In this document: positions 23,891 to 35,764 of the stretch, one piece after another
Layout: each line of letters starts with the position of its first letter
How positions within the stretch are numbered: position 1 is the first letter of the stretch
Source: Parachlorella kessleri
Taxonomy: Eukaryota > Chlorophyta > Trebouxiophyceae > Chlorellales > Chlorellaceae
NCBI GenBank assembly: GCA_001598975.1
Contig: BBXU01002456.1
Coordinates: 62,001 to 126,000 of the forward strand
Reading direction: 5' to 3'
Length of the DNA stretch: 64,000 nt
Program-made: the position numbers and the translations under genes
Notes under the pieces: model-generated
Told to the model about the DNA's origin: nothing
What the model saw: only the letters and a program-made list of their open reading frames with translations
The model's database searches: none

Positions 23891-24128
23891 CATAAGCCGG
23901 TCACTCTCAGCCGCTTTCTACGTCATGTACAGACCGCCCCTGAGGCTCCCTGAGGCTTCCTAGGGTAATTTGACTAGTCCGCCTCCACTGCTTCCTTTTC
24001 TCGCCTTGCTGACTTGCACAGGCGTCACCCCCCCAGGCCACATCAACGCAGCCACCTTGCGTGTCCCATCAGCTCTGACTGGCTGCGGGCACAATAGAAG
24101 CAGACAGCAACCCACCGTCCCTGTGCTG

Positions 24129-26597
24129 TCAAGGCTGGCGGAGGACTGCCTTGAGCGCGTCCCGCACCTGCGGGTACTTGAACTTGAAGCCCGCGTCCTG
24201 GGCGCGCGTGGGCACCACCCGCTGCCCCTCCAGCACCACACTGGCGCCCTCCCCCAGCAGCGTGGTCAGCGCAAAGTCGGGCACGGGGATCCAGCTGGGC
24301 CGCCCCATGACCTGCACAAGGGCACCAGCAGGGCGGCACGATAAGCACGGGTAGCAATGCGGTAGCAATGCAGTGCAGCAGCACCGCAGGTACGAGCACT
24401 TGGGTTGGACCGCTTGCAGCAAGTTGTTCCGAACCAACTGCTCGCTTTTACGATTGATTCCGGCCGTGTGTCCGCCGTGCTGGCCCAGCTCAGGTCGCCA
24501 CGTCATGAGCGGCTGGGCCGGCACTATACCCACACGCAAGGGGGGGGGCCAGGCCCAGAGCATCATGCAGGATAACTAGACCCAATCAGCCCGGCAAGAC
24601 TCCGGGAGCACAGCAGACACCTGCCCTGGACGTTCCTCTCCATACCTGGCCTAAAGCAGAGCACAGCTCCCCCATGCGCACTGGGTTGGGGGCTGTCGCA
24701 TTGTAGACCCCCTGCCAGTTAGGATTCCGGATGGCCTCTATATACATAGCCACCACATCATCCCTGCACAAGGTACAGCCAGGCAGCTGGTGAGGCTCTA
24801 TGCCCAGGGTGCAGTCCTGCCGACCTGGCATGCATCACCCAATTGCTGCAGCTTGCTCCGACAGCTTTTCCGGTGCAGGCAAGCCAGCAGGTATTGCGGA
24901 CAATCTTTAAAAAGCACAGGTCCCTGCCTTTGGCCTCAAGCACGCTCACTTGGCACCCCCACATCTGTATTTCAGTGGCTTCAACGCTTGTTATCAAGCA
25001 GCCACGCACATGTAGTGCATGAGGTGTCGGAACACTAGAACCCACCTGTGTATCCAGCTGCACCACTGCCGCCCGCTGCCCAGCGGCCCGCCCGCAAATA
25101 TTTGGAACACCGGCAGCATGCGCCCGATGGCGCCACCCTCCTTGCCCAGCACGATCCCCGTGCGAATGATGACCACCCGGGTCTGGGCCCTCTTGGCAGC
25201 CGCCTCCCACTCTCGGCAGACCTGCAAGTTGCATGCACCATGGCTTCGGAGCACGTCATGGATGCCATTGATAGGCAAACTGGGCCTGGGCAATCATGAA
25301 AGCTGCCTCCCACTCCGGCAAAACCCTTGATGGGATTGCCTGGCCCAAGGCGTGGCCAGCAGCTGCATTAGCACAAGAACACATGCTACCAGCAACAAAT
25401 GGCGGCTGCACAAGGCTGAGTTTTTGAATGCTAGGCACGGCATGATGATCATGATGCCTAGGGCACCCAACAGGGCGCGACCACCCTCCTTCCTGCCCAC
25501 CTCTGCCAAATAGTCGGCGCCGCTGTTGGAGGTCTCACTGAAGGTCTGGCTCTCACTGATGCCATAAAAGCCCACCGCTGAGCTTGACACCAGCACCTGA
25601 GGCCGCTGCTGCTCTGGGCAGCCATTGATTGCATCCTGCAGGGCACCAGGTGCAGGGCGTGCATTCCATTGCAATGTGCTTGGCATGGGTGAAAGCACAA
25701 AGCTGTTGGGAAGAGTATCTGGTCGCAAACACTTAACAGCTGAGTGGCAACTTGACAAGTAAGCACCAGTCCCAAGCCATGCCGCTTTTGAGCATAGCAG
25801 CGCCTGCAGCTTTTATCCAGCGTCCCAACCTCGCAGACCGACTCACCGCTAGTTTGTTTGTAACGTTTAGTCGCGACCGTTTCAGCTCGGCTTTAAGCTC
25901 TGGTGTCCACCGTGTGGCAATTGGTTCGCCTGCACGCCATACACAACTACCAAGGTCTGGCACCAAGATACCGAATTGATTGGGAAAACATACCAGCGCC
26001 CGCTTCAGATTGAGCCACAAGCCTGTCGCCTGTCTCGTTGCCGAGTGTTCAACTCAACACAGCAGAACTTGCACAAAAGCTAGCTGCTCATGCCTCTACT
26101 GGCTCCCAACCCGCCAGTTGTACCCTTCCTCATCTATGACCAGGCACGCTGCACCCGCCTGCCCCCTCACCTGCCAGGTTCACCACTGCAGTACAGCCGC
26201 GTACCGCTGCAGCCCACTGCGCCGGCCCCACATACTCCACGCCGGCATACGGCAGTTTTGCACGGGCGGTGCCCACATTGCGTGTGAGCACCTTGACTTT
26301 GTAGCCCTGGGTGAGTAGCTGGGACACCAGCTTAGAGCCGATGAAACCAGTGCCTCCTGTGACTGCTACCGTGCCCTGGCTGCCCAGTGCGGCAGTCACC
26401 AGCTGTGCCTGGCTCTGTGGCCGCTGGGCCTTGGCAGCCTTGGCAGGCTTGAAGATCTCGATCCTGCCAAACACGGCACTCCTCTTGCCTTTAGGCAGGC
26501 AGTTGGGACGCTGGGGCCCGCTGAATACCCGTGCCTGGGGCGCAGTGCCGTCCCTAGCTGTGCAACAGCGCTGGTGATGTGTATGCATAGACGTCAT
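24129..26597 (-). CDS. TIGR01777-family NAD(P)-binding epimerase (SDR39U1 / GC1 / AtSulA type), chloroplast
   Basis: Six exons: 26171-26597, 25847-25929, 25501-25635, 25046-25221, 24646-24763, 24129-24311; all phases close to 373 residues. An extended SDR protein: dinucleotide-binding GGTGFIG at residues 81-87, [50 protein letters not shown], and the family's C-terminal [11 protein letters not shown] and [16 protein letters not shown]. About 70 residues precede the nucleotide fold and are basic and Ser/Thr/Gln-rich, as expected for a chloroplast transit peptide. The plant homologue GIANT CHLOROPLAST 1 acts in plastid division; the bacterial relatives (YfcH) have no firm substrate. Divergent from BCAT with a 339-bp shared promoter. 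A decayed copy of its last exon lies downstream. Confidence 0.92.
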
Positions 26598-26936
26598 GAC
26601 TGCAACAAGTTACACCTTAACGATTACAAACAGATGGGCAATTTTGACATGCTGCAGTTCTCCCTTGATGACCCAAGTGAACCTGATCCCCCACACCCTC
26701 TGGCTACCCGCCCTGGGGTCCGCGAGGGCGCGTGCACCCCGTCCCTCCACCTAGGCACGCTTGTTGCCGCAACACGCAATCCATACTGCAGTGCCAGATT
26801 CTAGCAACAAAGGTACCTCCACCAATTAGCAGTCCGGCACTGGCAGCCCTTCAGTCATGAGTATGACAGGGAGCCCTGCACAGCTGCAGCTGCAGCTGCA
26901 CGGCCAGACTCACAAGTGAGGGAGTGGAACGCCGCG
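26598..26936. promoter_or_regulatory. Divergent promoter, epimerase (GC1-like) / BCAT
   Basis: 339 bp between two start codons on opposite strands. It includes a short AGCTGC-type tandem (CAGCTGCAGCTGCAGCTGCA at 26881-26900). Both products are predicted to be plastid proteins, so shared control is plausible but not shown. Confidence 0.5.
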
Positions 26937-29900
26937 ATGCCATGCAGTGCACTGCACATCACGTACTCTATGCTCACTGGCTCTCACGCGCTCCGCAGGA
27001 GTCTACCGCGACTTCAGCCCCATAAAGCAGCAGCAAGGTACGCGCCTGGGTCCTTGGTATGGTTACAAGGGTTGGGATGCATGCCTAGCTCTTTGGCCAA
27101 CCCGAGGCTTTCCTAACACGCAGATGTTTGCAGCAGCAGCGGCGGCGGCAACTAACCCCAAGCAGGGGTGGCAGCAAAGTTATTACCCAGGCTCAGCTGA
27201 CAGCTGAGCGGCCTGCCAGCAGCAGCCAGGTTGAAATTGACTGGGACACATTGGGCTTTGGCCTGCAGCATGTTGGCCAGGTACGAGTAAGGTCTGTTGT
27301 CCTGATGAGGGTCTAGGAATATATGGATAAGGTTGTGGCGGCCTGTAACTCTACTAGCAGGTTTGATCTGTGGCCCTAGTGTTTGTCAGGTGCTCAGGTG
27401 TTGCCTCGCATGTTGGAGGTGCAGCCAAGTTGTTGACTCTCACCCAGCAGCTGCCACCGCACATACTTATGCTCATTCAGTCTTAATTGCATGTGAAGCA
27501 CGCTCGCACACTGCTAGTCTACAAACAGGGGTCCTCCAAGGCTTCCATCGGCCCTGCAGACCATGTATGTGGCCCACTACGACCCCACCACTGGCGCTTG
27601 GGAGGGCTCACTGAAGCCCTATGGCCCGCTGGAGCTTTACCCCAGCGCTCAGGCCCTCAACTACGGCCAAGCGGTGTTTGAAGGCATGAAGGCGCAGCGC
27701 AGCGCCAAGGGGCGGATTGTGCTGTTCCGGCCGGAGCAGAACGCAGAGCGCATGGAGGTGGGTGATGCGGGAAATCCTGGGGGTTGCATGTCGCGGAGGT
27801 GTGTATCACAGTAGGTGGTGTTGGTGCTGGGTAGTGGTAGAAGGCATGGCCTGAGAGGCCTTCAGCATGCCCTGGCGTGCTCTGGACTGGCTGAAATGGT
27901 GGGGCTTGGCTGTTGGTGTGCGGCAGTGGTACAATGAGGTGGGAGGTGTTGATGAAGTGATGGAAACAAGTTGTGGCTTTGCGGATAGCATGGGGCAGGA
28001 CACCGTAATGAGTACGGGTGCATGGTAATAGCCAGGCGACAGCTGGAATGAGTATGGAGGGCATGGTGTTGGGCAGGCGACACAGCTGGGCGGCGACTGG
28101 TCTGGTCAGGGTAATGCAGGCCGGCAGCGGAAGCCAACATATAAAAAGTGTGTGGTGCGCCTGAGACTCCCTGCGGGACCTTCCATTGTGCAGGCCGGGG
28201 CGGCAAGGCTGAGCATGGTGGGACTGCCCAAGGACCTCTTTGTCGACGCTGTCAAGCAGACCGTCGCAGCCAACAAGGACTTTGTGCCGCCCCAGGGCAA
28301 GGGCTCGCTCTACCTGCGCCCGCTGTTGTTTGGCAGCGGGCCCATCCTGGGCCTCGGTGGGTGGCTCTGTTGCTGTCCACGGTGTATATGTATGCGCCGG
28401 TAGGTTTGATTACTGTGTGCAATGGCTAGTTGTGCGGCCGGCTCAGGTGAGGTGTGCGGTGTGTTGATTCTGGCAGGCTTCAGTTGCCATAAAACCTCGG
28501 TTGCCTCGGGCCAGCCGGGTGTTGAAGGCTGCTCTCACATGTCACCCTGGCTCGTATTGCGGAGTGAGTGCTTCGCCCACAGGACAAGTTACGCCTGTCC
28601 CGCGTGCGACACTGTATGCCAGCCCTGCGCCGCTTTTCCCGCAGGCCCTGCGCCCTATTATTCCTTTGTGGTCTACTGCGCCGCCGTGGGGCCCTACTTC
28701 AAGACAGGCCAGCTGAGCCCCATCGACCTCATCGTGGAGACCCAGTTCCACCGAGCTGCCCCTGGCGGCATGGGCGGCACCAAGTGCGCAGGTAAGAAGG
28801 CTCGGAAGGTGGCACCAGTGGGGCCGTGTGCCACTGCGGTTGGCGCGGGCAGCAGCCTGACTCTGACTAGCAGGCGAGCGTTGGCGGGTGGTGTGGCTGC
28901 CTCGGCCGTGTTGATGGCTGCCTAGCGTTGCAGTTACACACCAGTAGCTGCTTCCAGGCAGCACGTGTGGGAGGGCTGTCTTGCTGCTGAGCAAGAGATG
29001 CGTCCAGCTGCTAACCTGGCAGCACTCCCTGTCCAGCATCTCCAGCAACATCATGTAGGCTTGCCAGGCTGTGTGACTAGCTCAGGCGTTGGAGCCCCGG
29101 CCATGACATGCTCCCGCTCACCCACCAGCAGCACTTGCTCCCGCTCCTCCGTCCCTCCAGAAGGCAGCCTGGGATATGACAGGGTGCCGACCCGCTCTCC
29201 TGCCCTGCAGGCAACTACTCGCCGGTGCTGGTGACTCAGCTGGCTGCCAAGAAGGAGGGCTACAGTGATGTGGTCTACCTGGATGCCAAGTCAGACACCT
29301 ACCTGGAGGAGGTCTCCTCCTGCAACATCTTCTGCGTCAAGGGCAAGACTATTAAGACTCCGCCGCTGCAGGTTGGTCTGGCTGGTGTACTGGAGATTGG
29401 GAGCAACCTGTGGTGAGTTGCACTCGCCACTACATCATTGCAGTTCACTGCCCAAGCAATTGCGGCAGGCCCCCGCACAGCGTACTTCTGTCCACCCAGC
29501 TGCCCATTCCTTGCCAGCGTATGTCTCATCTAGGAGGCTACCCCCCGCACTGCTCCTTGCAATACAGCGTGGGAAAGAGTGTCTAGTTGCAGCACTATGA
29601 CAGATGCCTGCCTGTTCCTGTGCATAGGGCACTATTCTGCCTGGCGTCACACGGCGCTCCATCATTGAGCTGGCCCAGCAGCGTGGCTACACTGTGGAGG
29701 AGACGCCTGTCACCATTGACGAGGCCATGGAGGCGGACGAGCTCTTTACCACTGGCACTGCCGTGGTCGTCTGCGCTGTTGGCAGCCTAACATATCGTGG
29801 CGAGCGCAAGCAGTTTGGCACCCCGGGCGAGCCAGGTGAGGGAGGTGGCTGAGGGGGGCGTAGTAATGCAACTGCTGGACGTAGGGACAAGGCTGTGTGT

Positions 29901-30333
29901 TAGCATCCTGCTGATGTGCTTACATGCCTGAGCTTGACAAAGGACTCGGGGTGACCGCGGCCTTCCTTGTGCTAAAATGTCTCCGCATGGGATGCTGGCG
30001 GCAAGTTCCCTTGTTACTACAGGCAAAATATATAAAGTAGTGCATATTACATAGCAGTGGAACCCCGGTGTTCAAGTGTTGGTACAGCTGAGGAACTAGA
30101 AAAAGCTCAAGGGCTGCCTGCCCCAGGCCTAGTGTCACAATGGCAAGCTTGAAATTAAGCGCAGCAAAAGCGATTCTGAAAAGCTGGGGAACCAGTGCAA
30201 ATTAGCAAGCTGAAACTCCATCACAAATCTATGTGTTGCAGGGAAGGTGGCGTTGGAGCTGTACGAGGCGCTGACTGGCCTGCAGCAGGAGAAGGCCGAC
30301 GACCCCTTCGGCTGGGTCGTCCCCGTGCTCTGA
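26937..30333 (+). CDS. Branched-chain amino acid aminotransferase, probably plastidic
   Basis: Transfers amino groups between leucine, isoleucine or valine and 2-oxoglutarate using pyridoxal phosphate. Eight exons: 26937-27037, 27124-27280, 27560-27757, 28194-28356, 28645-28791, 29211-29371, 29628-29835, 30242-30333 (stop TGA); phases close to 408 residues. Class IV aminotransferase marks: IDWDTLGFGL, ALNYGQAVFEGMKA, LYLRPLLFGSGPILGLGPAP, GGTKCAGNYSPV with the PLP lysine (about Lys253), EEVSSCNIFCVKG, ILPGVTRRSIIELA, ELFTTGTAVVV. Exon 1 and the start of exon 2 encode a basic, Arg/Ser/Ala-rich leader that fits an organelle transit peptide. The start ATG 26937 was chosen because it joins exon 2 in phase. 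The stop lies 139 bp from that of the convergent thioredoxin-like gene. Confidence 0.94.
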
Positions 30334-30472
30334 AGCAGCCAAGCAGCATGCATGCAGCATGTAGTTGGTCCCCTTCGGGTGACCTGCCTGGGCCGCTCGT
30401 GGCTCCTTGCTGATGCTCCATGCACTTACAACGCCATAGTGGTTGCTGCCTTCCCGCCAACATTTTCGTGGT

Positions 30473-31041
30473 TCACTCGTCCGAACTGCTGTTGTGTTGC
30501 GGGGCTACGGTGTTGTTGCTCGACAGCTGCTGAATGAACCGTGTGATTCGCGGGAGCTGCACCCCAATTACTTCTTCCGCCACCTTTCCGTCCTGCATGT
30601 GTGTAGGTTGTACTCTTGTGTTGAAAGACTCCTTGTTATATGTCGCCTCGATGGCAATAGAGCAATGCAAGCAGCAGTGTCTTCCTGTAAAGTAGCGCAC
30701 GGCCCTTACCCGGATGAAGAGAAAGCTAGGCTCGCACTTGTCAAACTTTGAAAGGGCTTGCACGGTCTCATTGCAGCAAGTGAAAAAGCGGACGGGGGCA
30801 TCTGGGTTTTCCAGCAAGTATCGCTTGAAGGTGGATACCACAGCACGTGTCGGCCCGCACCACTTCTGGTAGACCTCCAGCACTGCACCAAGAGGTTGGG
30901 TGTGAGGGACAAGCCAGCGCTGTGCCAATCACCGTTCATCGCTGTAAAGGTCATACCGTGGAGGTTTCCTGTAGACCCTTTCAGCACCTCCTTGGCATAC
31001 TGTTCCTCATCTGTGATGTCCACTCGGAACTGAGTGGCCAT
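30473..31041 (-). CDS. Thioredoxin-fold protein with WCGPT active site (NME8/9 or dynein light chain-like)
   Basis: Three exons: 30957-31041, 30710-30882, 30473-30592; 125 residues, one thioredoxin domain. The sequence resembles the thioredoxin domain of NME8/TXNDC proteins and Chlamydomonas outer-arm dynein thioredoxin light chains: VLEVYQKWCGPT, KFDKCEPSFLFIRDGKV, then a short Ser/Asn-rich tail. The active site is C37-G-P-T40, so the second, resolving cysteine is lost; normal disulfide exchange is unlikely and a structural or mixed-disulfide role is more probable. The cis-proline loop is present as EPSF. The stop is 139 bp from that of convergent BCAT. A ciliary role would be inference from family likeness only. 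Confidence 0.82.
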
Positions 31042-32562
31042 TTCTGCGTAATGCTACTGCCAGGCGGCCTGAAGGACCCAGCTCTTTCAAAACAGTGCTT
31101 GCAAAGGAAGAGCCGCGGCTAGCCGCTGCGTATTGCTTTCCCGGTTTTAAGTGGCGCGCCCTTGACTAATCGTGACAAGAGCGCGCCAGGGCGTGCAGTA
31201 AGAGATGTCTGCAAGTGGTGTAGCTTGTAGCACTCTGATCAAACATAAGGTATGCTGGGAAGGTTAGCGAATATTAAGGGTGGCAGGTAGTGCGAACAGA
31301 GTGTGAGAGGCGAACTATATTGACACCTGTCTTGGGGCCCTGCAGGGCTGGATGCAGATATACTTCCGAGTTTTGCCTAGGTAAAGAAAGTGTTACCCTA
31401 CATACCATACTCAACCAAGAACGGTGCCAAAACGGCACTGGGCACACCGATGAGAAGTGGTAGCCTTTATCATCTGGTCGCTGCCAATGGTCGGTTGACG
31501 AATGCAACCAAATTTCTGAGCTCAAAAGGGACTGCAGGCACAAATGATATAACAACAACAACATGCAGAGCAGGTCAGATGACATCTAGGGCAGGACAGC
31601 ATGCCATATGAGCGATCTACGAAGGATGGAAGCATCCTGAAACAGTAGCTCAAACAACTGATTGGCATTTGGCAGTCTTTGGAAGAAACGCGCACGCTGG
31701 TTAGATTTCCAGGGAGGGGAAAACCAGGAGGCTTCGTTAAACCAACGAAATGAACATATCGGAGAGCAGCTCAAGGAGAAGGCAGTTGCAGGGGCAAGGC
31801 AATAAGTCGTAATAGCAGGGTGTGTTCATACGCAGGGCACGAGATGCATGCTGGACCTCACCGCTTGGATATCGTGCAACTTCAAAACAAGACACATGAC
31901 AACGCAAGTATGCAACTTGCCCAGCTGCTTGCACCCTGAGTGCCTGCAACAAGGACTGTGAAGTATAAGCTGCATGGGCTCCAAACTACTACAGGCCAGG
32001 ACACATGTTGGTTTGATGCGTATGGACACGAAAGCGCCAGTGCAGCCTCCCCATTTGAGACATACAGTTAAGTTACGCCAGTACGATGGCAGTTTGATCC
32101 ACCCAATAGCTCTCCAAGCGAGCAAGTGTGTAGACGGGAAAACTGGCATGATGTCACGCCATGAAACAAGAGCATTGAGATCTCTCAGCAGTGCCCTACA
32201 AGAGAAGCATGGCATGCTCAGTCCCATAACCCCAATGGACTCTACGCTACTTCAACATTCGTTGGGAAAAGAGTAGAAGTGCCACCTACCTCAACCACAA
32301 TCCGTGCCACCTACCGACAGAAATGCCAACCTGAATCCTGCGTGTGTCACCGCTGGCGCGCCTGTTGCGGTGCACACGCCCTACAGGACCCAGGGCCTGC
32401 TAGCAATACCTCCCGCCCGAAGGCACGCACGCTACCCTCAGTGCAAAGCCACTCTTCCTGTGAAAGTAGGGCCATCATCTTCTCACTTGCCGGGCAGGGA
32501 CGCACACTGCCCTGCATAGCCACCAACTCGGCCAACCTGCCACTGACGCGACTCCGACTATT
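31042..32562. other. Spacer between the thioredoxin-like gene and the CCCH gene
   Basis: About 1.5 kb holding the promoter of the thioredoxin-like gene (minus), one dispersed repeat copy (31268-31385) and the 3' region of the CCCH gene (minus). I see no supported coding region. The stretch 31400-32280 is lower in GC than its surroundings. Confidence 0.55.
31268..31385 (+). repeat. Dispersed repeat, copy 6
   Basis: Reads AATATTAAGGGTGGCAGGTA then GTGCGAACAGAGTGTGAGAG, a diverged middle, GCAGGGCTGGATGCAGATAT and GAGTTTTGCCTAGGT. It has the same block order as copies 3 to 5. Confidence 0.8.
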
Positions 32563-35036
32563 TTACTGCAAGGCCAGCTGCAGCTGCAGCAGCTGCAGCT
32601 CCTGTGGAGTGAGTGCGGCTTGCAGCAGGTGTGCGGCTTGCTCAACGCTGATGTCGTTCCTCGCAAGCAGGCCCAAAACAGCTTGCACCGGAGTCTCCTG
32701 GGTTGCCAACAGTGCCTGCTGGCTGTCGGTGTTGGACGCTGGAAGGCTCATGCTGGTGTGGGGGCTTGCCGCTCCGATGAGGCCTGCAAAACGCCGACGA
32801 AAAGCAGCCTTTGGCCTTTTGCCTTCAGCCTTTTGCCTTCAGCGGAGCACTAAGCATCATTGCAGTGTAGTCCCTTGGGGGACTTTTGGATGTGCCTACA
32901 TGAGGCTCATCTGGACATGCACGAGCCTTGTTTATGTGGACAACGCGAGGGCACATATATGCAGGCAACCTGTTTGCAGTTTTGCCTCCTTTTCAGTAGA
33001 TGCCGGACTATAAAGTTCAGGAGGCCCACCTGCGGAGCCTGTTGTCCAGCCATGTTCATTCACTGCGCTCCGCCTGGCGCCAGCTTGCTGGCACCCGAAA
33101 GGGTCAGCAGGCAGGTGGCCAAGGGCACCCTCAAACAGGCTGTTGGTCTCCCCGCTGCCGAGGCGGCTGAGCACCCCGGTGGGAGAGGCATCATGGTAGG
33201 GAAGGTAGCCCTGGCTGTGGCATGTCTGAGGCTGGGGCTTGATGCCCAGCACGCTGGGCCCGTCCTGGACAAGTCCGCTGGCATTGCCGGCACCCACAGG
33301 CTGGCTGGCTGCCACTGCCAGCGACACCAGCAGCTCTGGGTCTGCTGCTGCTGCAGCAGCAGACCTGCCCACTAGGGTGCCCTGTGCGGTGTCTGTGCTG
33401 GGTGCCTGGCTCAGCCTCAGCCCCAAGGCTGTGCTGCCGCTATTATTAGGCAGCCTGGCAGGCTGCACCTTCAGCACACGGCCGGGCAGCAGGGGCGAGG
33501 CCACAGCAGCATCTGCCTCGCATGCCAGGGCAGAGAGGGTAGACATGGCCACCGCGTCTGGGATCACCCCAGGACGCACTAGAGGCTTGCGCAGCTCTTC
33601 AGGCCTGCACCAAGTGTCAACAGCCCTGGCTGATGAGACTCACCACTGCCCTGCCGCGTTGCCCTCAGGAGAGGCATGCTGTGCCTTCTGTTGGGCACGG
33701 TAGTATGTGAGAGTATGTGTGGCTGCATGCACCGCTGTTCGCTCCCACCATTCCAACGGGTCTGAAGGGATGAGTTAGGTATCGGCAAGCCAGCACTGCT
33801 ACCCCTCCAAGGGAACCCTTCGTCCTGCTGTCATACCTGTGCGCGAAGAAGCAGATCTTGCGGTTGCAATTTACTCCCTGCTTGCAAATCTCGGTGTGGT
33901 ACCTGCACAGGTGGACAGTGAAGGGTTGTGAGAGCTGGTTGCTGCGGTGGCAGTGGATCAGTATCCAAGTGCCGCAAGGGTAGCCAGCAGGCACTTGTTG
34001 CAGCGGTACAAACGAGTCTGCTATGTCTGGACCCTCTGCCAGCGCGTGGTCGCAGTGCCACTCACCTTGTGGGGTGCAGCCAGTACTCAAATGCAGAGTG
34101 GGCGTAAGGGCAGCTGGTCCCCAGGGCGCACTTTCCACCCTGAAGGAATACAGCAGCGTCGCCTTGGTTGGAGGCAAAACGTTCCACATGCCAAGCCCCA
34201 GCACCACCACAACCATAGCACACGCAACATGTGCAGAGCATGCCAGACAGTGCATGGCTGTGATACCGCAGCTGCGCACCTGGACATTGCAACACATGCA
34301 GCTGGAGTAGCGTATGCCCATACGGTGCAGGGCTGTGGTTGCACAGTGCACTCGGACCATGCAGGGCCACCATCATAACTAACATGTGCATTGACTGATA
34401 GGGCAGGGAAGCCCACCTGCTTCATAGCAACGCAAGCAATGCCTGTGTAGTTGTACAACCGGGGGTCCCGCCTGGCAGCCTTCTCGCCTACATGAGCGTA
34501 AGGGCACTCTGCAGCAGCAGCCAGCAGCAGTCGAATCCTTGTGCACTATGTCGTGCCACGGCCAAAGCAGCAGGGAGAACCAACAACCCCAGCACCGTCC
34601 ATGGTGCAGCCAGTTGCCCATGCAGGTCAGCACGGGCTATAAAACATTACTTATGGGTGCCCTATTACATGGCAGGTAGTAGCTTGCCCGGCTTTCATGA
34701 GGCTCACCTGTCCAGTCATGAGTGCACCGCTTGCTGCAAGGAGCCACCTGTGTCATGAAGTAAAGAAGCTGTTGCTTTGCACTGCATTGGGGGCCAGTCT
34801 GCTTGCAAGCAACACCATGATGCCACACGTTGTGCCGCCCAGGGCACCGTATTGCGCAAGCAGCTGCACGAAACGCCGAAACGGCGGCACGCTGACACCC
34901 ACTCCATATGCCAGCAGCTGCCTGTGAAGGCCCTAATGCTTACCTTGAGCACAAAGCAGTCGAAGTAGGCACCGCGCACCGGCTCCTCGTCCTGCCAGCC
35001 CTCAACAGAGGCGCTGGTTTCGGCTTTCATGGCCAT
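32563..35036 (-). CDS. Plant-type tandem CCCH zinc-finger protein (RR-TZF)
   Basis: Seven exons: 34944-35036, 34708-34729 (22 nt), 34417-34508, 34066-34139, 33837-33902, 33030-33604, 32563-32783; 380 residues. The two zinc fingers match the plant pattern exactly: C-x8-C-x5-C-x3-H (CVAMKQGGKCALGTSCPYAH), 16 residues, then C-x5-C-x4-C-x3-H (CKQGVNCNRKICFFAH), followed by RPEEL. Upstream is the Arg-rich element CTHDWTECPYAH with GEKAARRDPR. Relatives bind AU-rich RNA and promote mRNA decay or act in stress granules. The C-terminal half is Ser/Ala/Gly-rich with a Leu/Gln-rich end (QELQLLQLQL). The exon 2 acceptor is AAG rather than CAG. If intron 6 is retained the frame ends instead at 32932. Divergent from the EEIG1-type gene. 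Confidence 0.88.
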
Positions 35037-35764
35037 AGTGTTTGCAGCAGGGGAAGGAGGGCCTTGCTTGGTGCGCTGACTACAATGAGGGCCACCACAC
35101 AGAGAGGAGTGGCCGGTGGTGCCGCGCTGACGAAGCTCAGGAAGGCAGGCTTGTGTGATTGAGGCAAGAAGGGAACCAGGCTAATGATTTTATGTAGTTG
35201 TCAAGGCGATCTTGCACCAGGACTATGTGTAGTGGAAATGTGGTATAGGCAGCCTTTCGGACCGTCCAAGATCAAGGGCTGACACTTTACAAGGCTGCAA
35301 CTTGAACTGTGTCTGCATGTCATCAGTCTGCAGTCTCTGACTTATACAGAAGATAACACTTGCAAGGGGCACCTTCATGGCAGTAACGCTTGGAGAGGTG
35401 TGGGGGTAGAAACCAGTGGACATGACCCTGCCCTTTTGAATTAATGTGCTTTGGGGGTGATGTGCGGAGGTCATGGCCACACTCTTGCCCCAAACCATGC
35501 TCATGGGGCGGGCGGTACAGGCAGTGCAAGTGCTCACTGCTGTGCCCATGAGCCCATCCTTGCACGAGAAAGAAAAACTTATGCTGGTTATATTTCTATG
35601 GCAAGTGTTCTAGTACTCTTATCATCTTGTCACTGGCCCGATGCACGCGGCCCTTCTAAGCTAGTAACTGCGCCTATGCGATCTGCGTTGCGGGCGACAC
35701 TATCAACTTAGAAAGTAGTGATCCATTATAGTCTGCCGACAGCATGCTCCACTAGCTTGCCAGG
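35037..35764. promoter_or_regulatory. Divergent promoter, CCCH zinc finger / NT-C2 gene
   Basis: 728 bp between opposite start codons. No open reading frame here is supported by homology or splice signals. It must contain both promoters and leaders. Confidence 0.5.

Larger units (their letters stand above)
22736..24128. other. Spacer with two dispersed repeats and a decayed exon copy
   Basis: About 1.4 kb between the F-box-like gene (+) and the 3' end of the epimerase gene (-). It holds two direct copies of the dispersed repeat (22796 and 23008), a short GTACC tandem run at about 22848-22862, and a decayed copy of the last epimerase exon near 23815-23885. No intact gene is supported. Confidence 0.6.
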
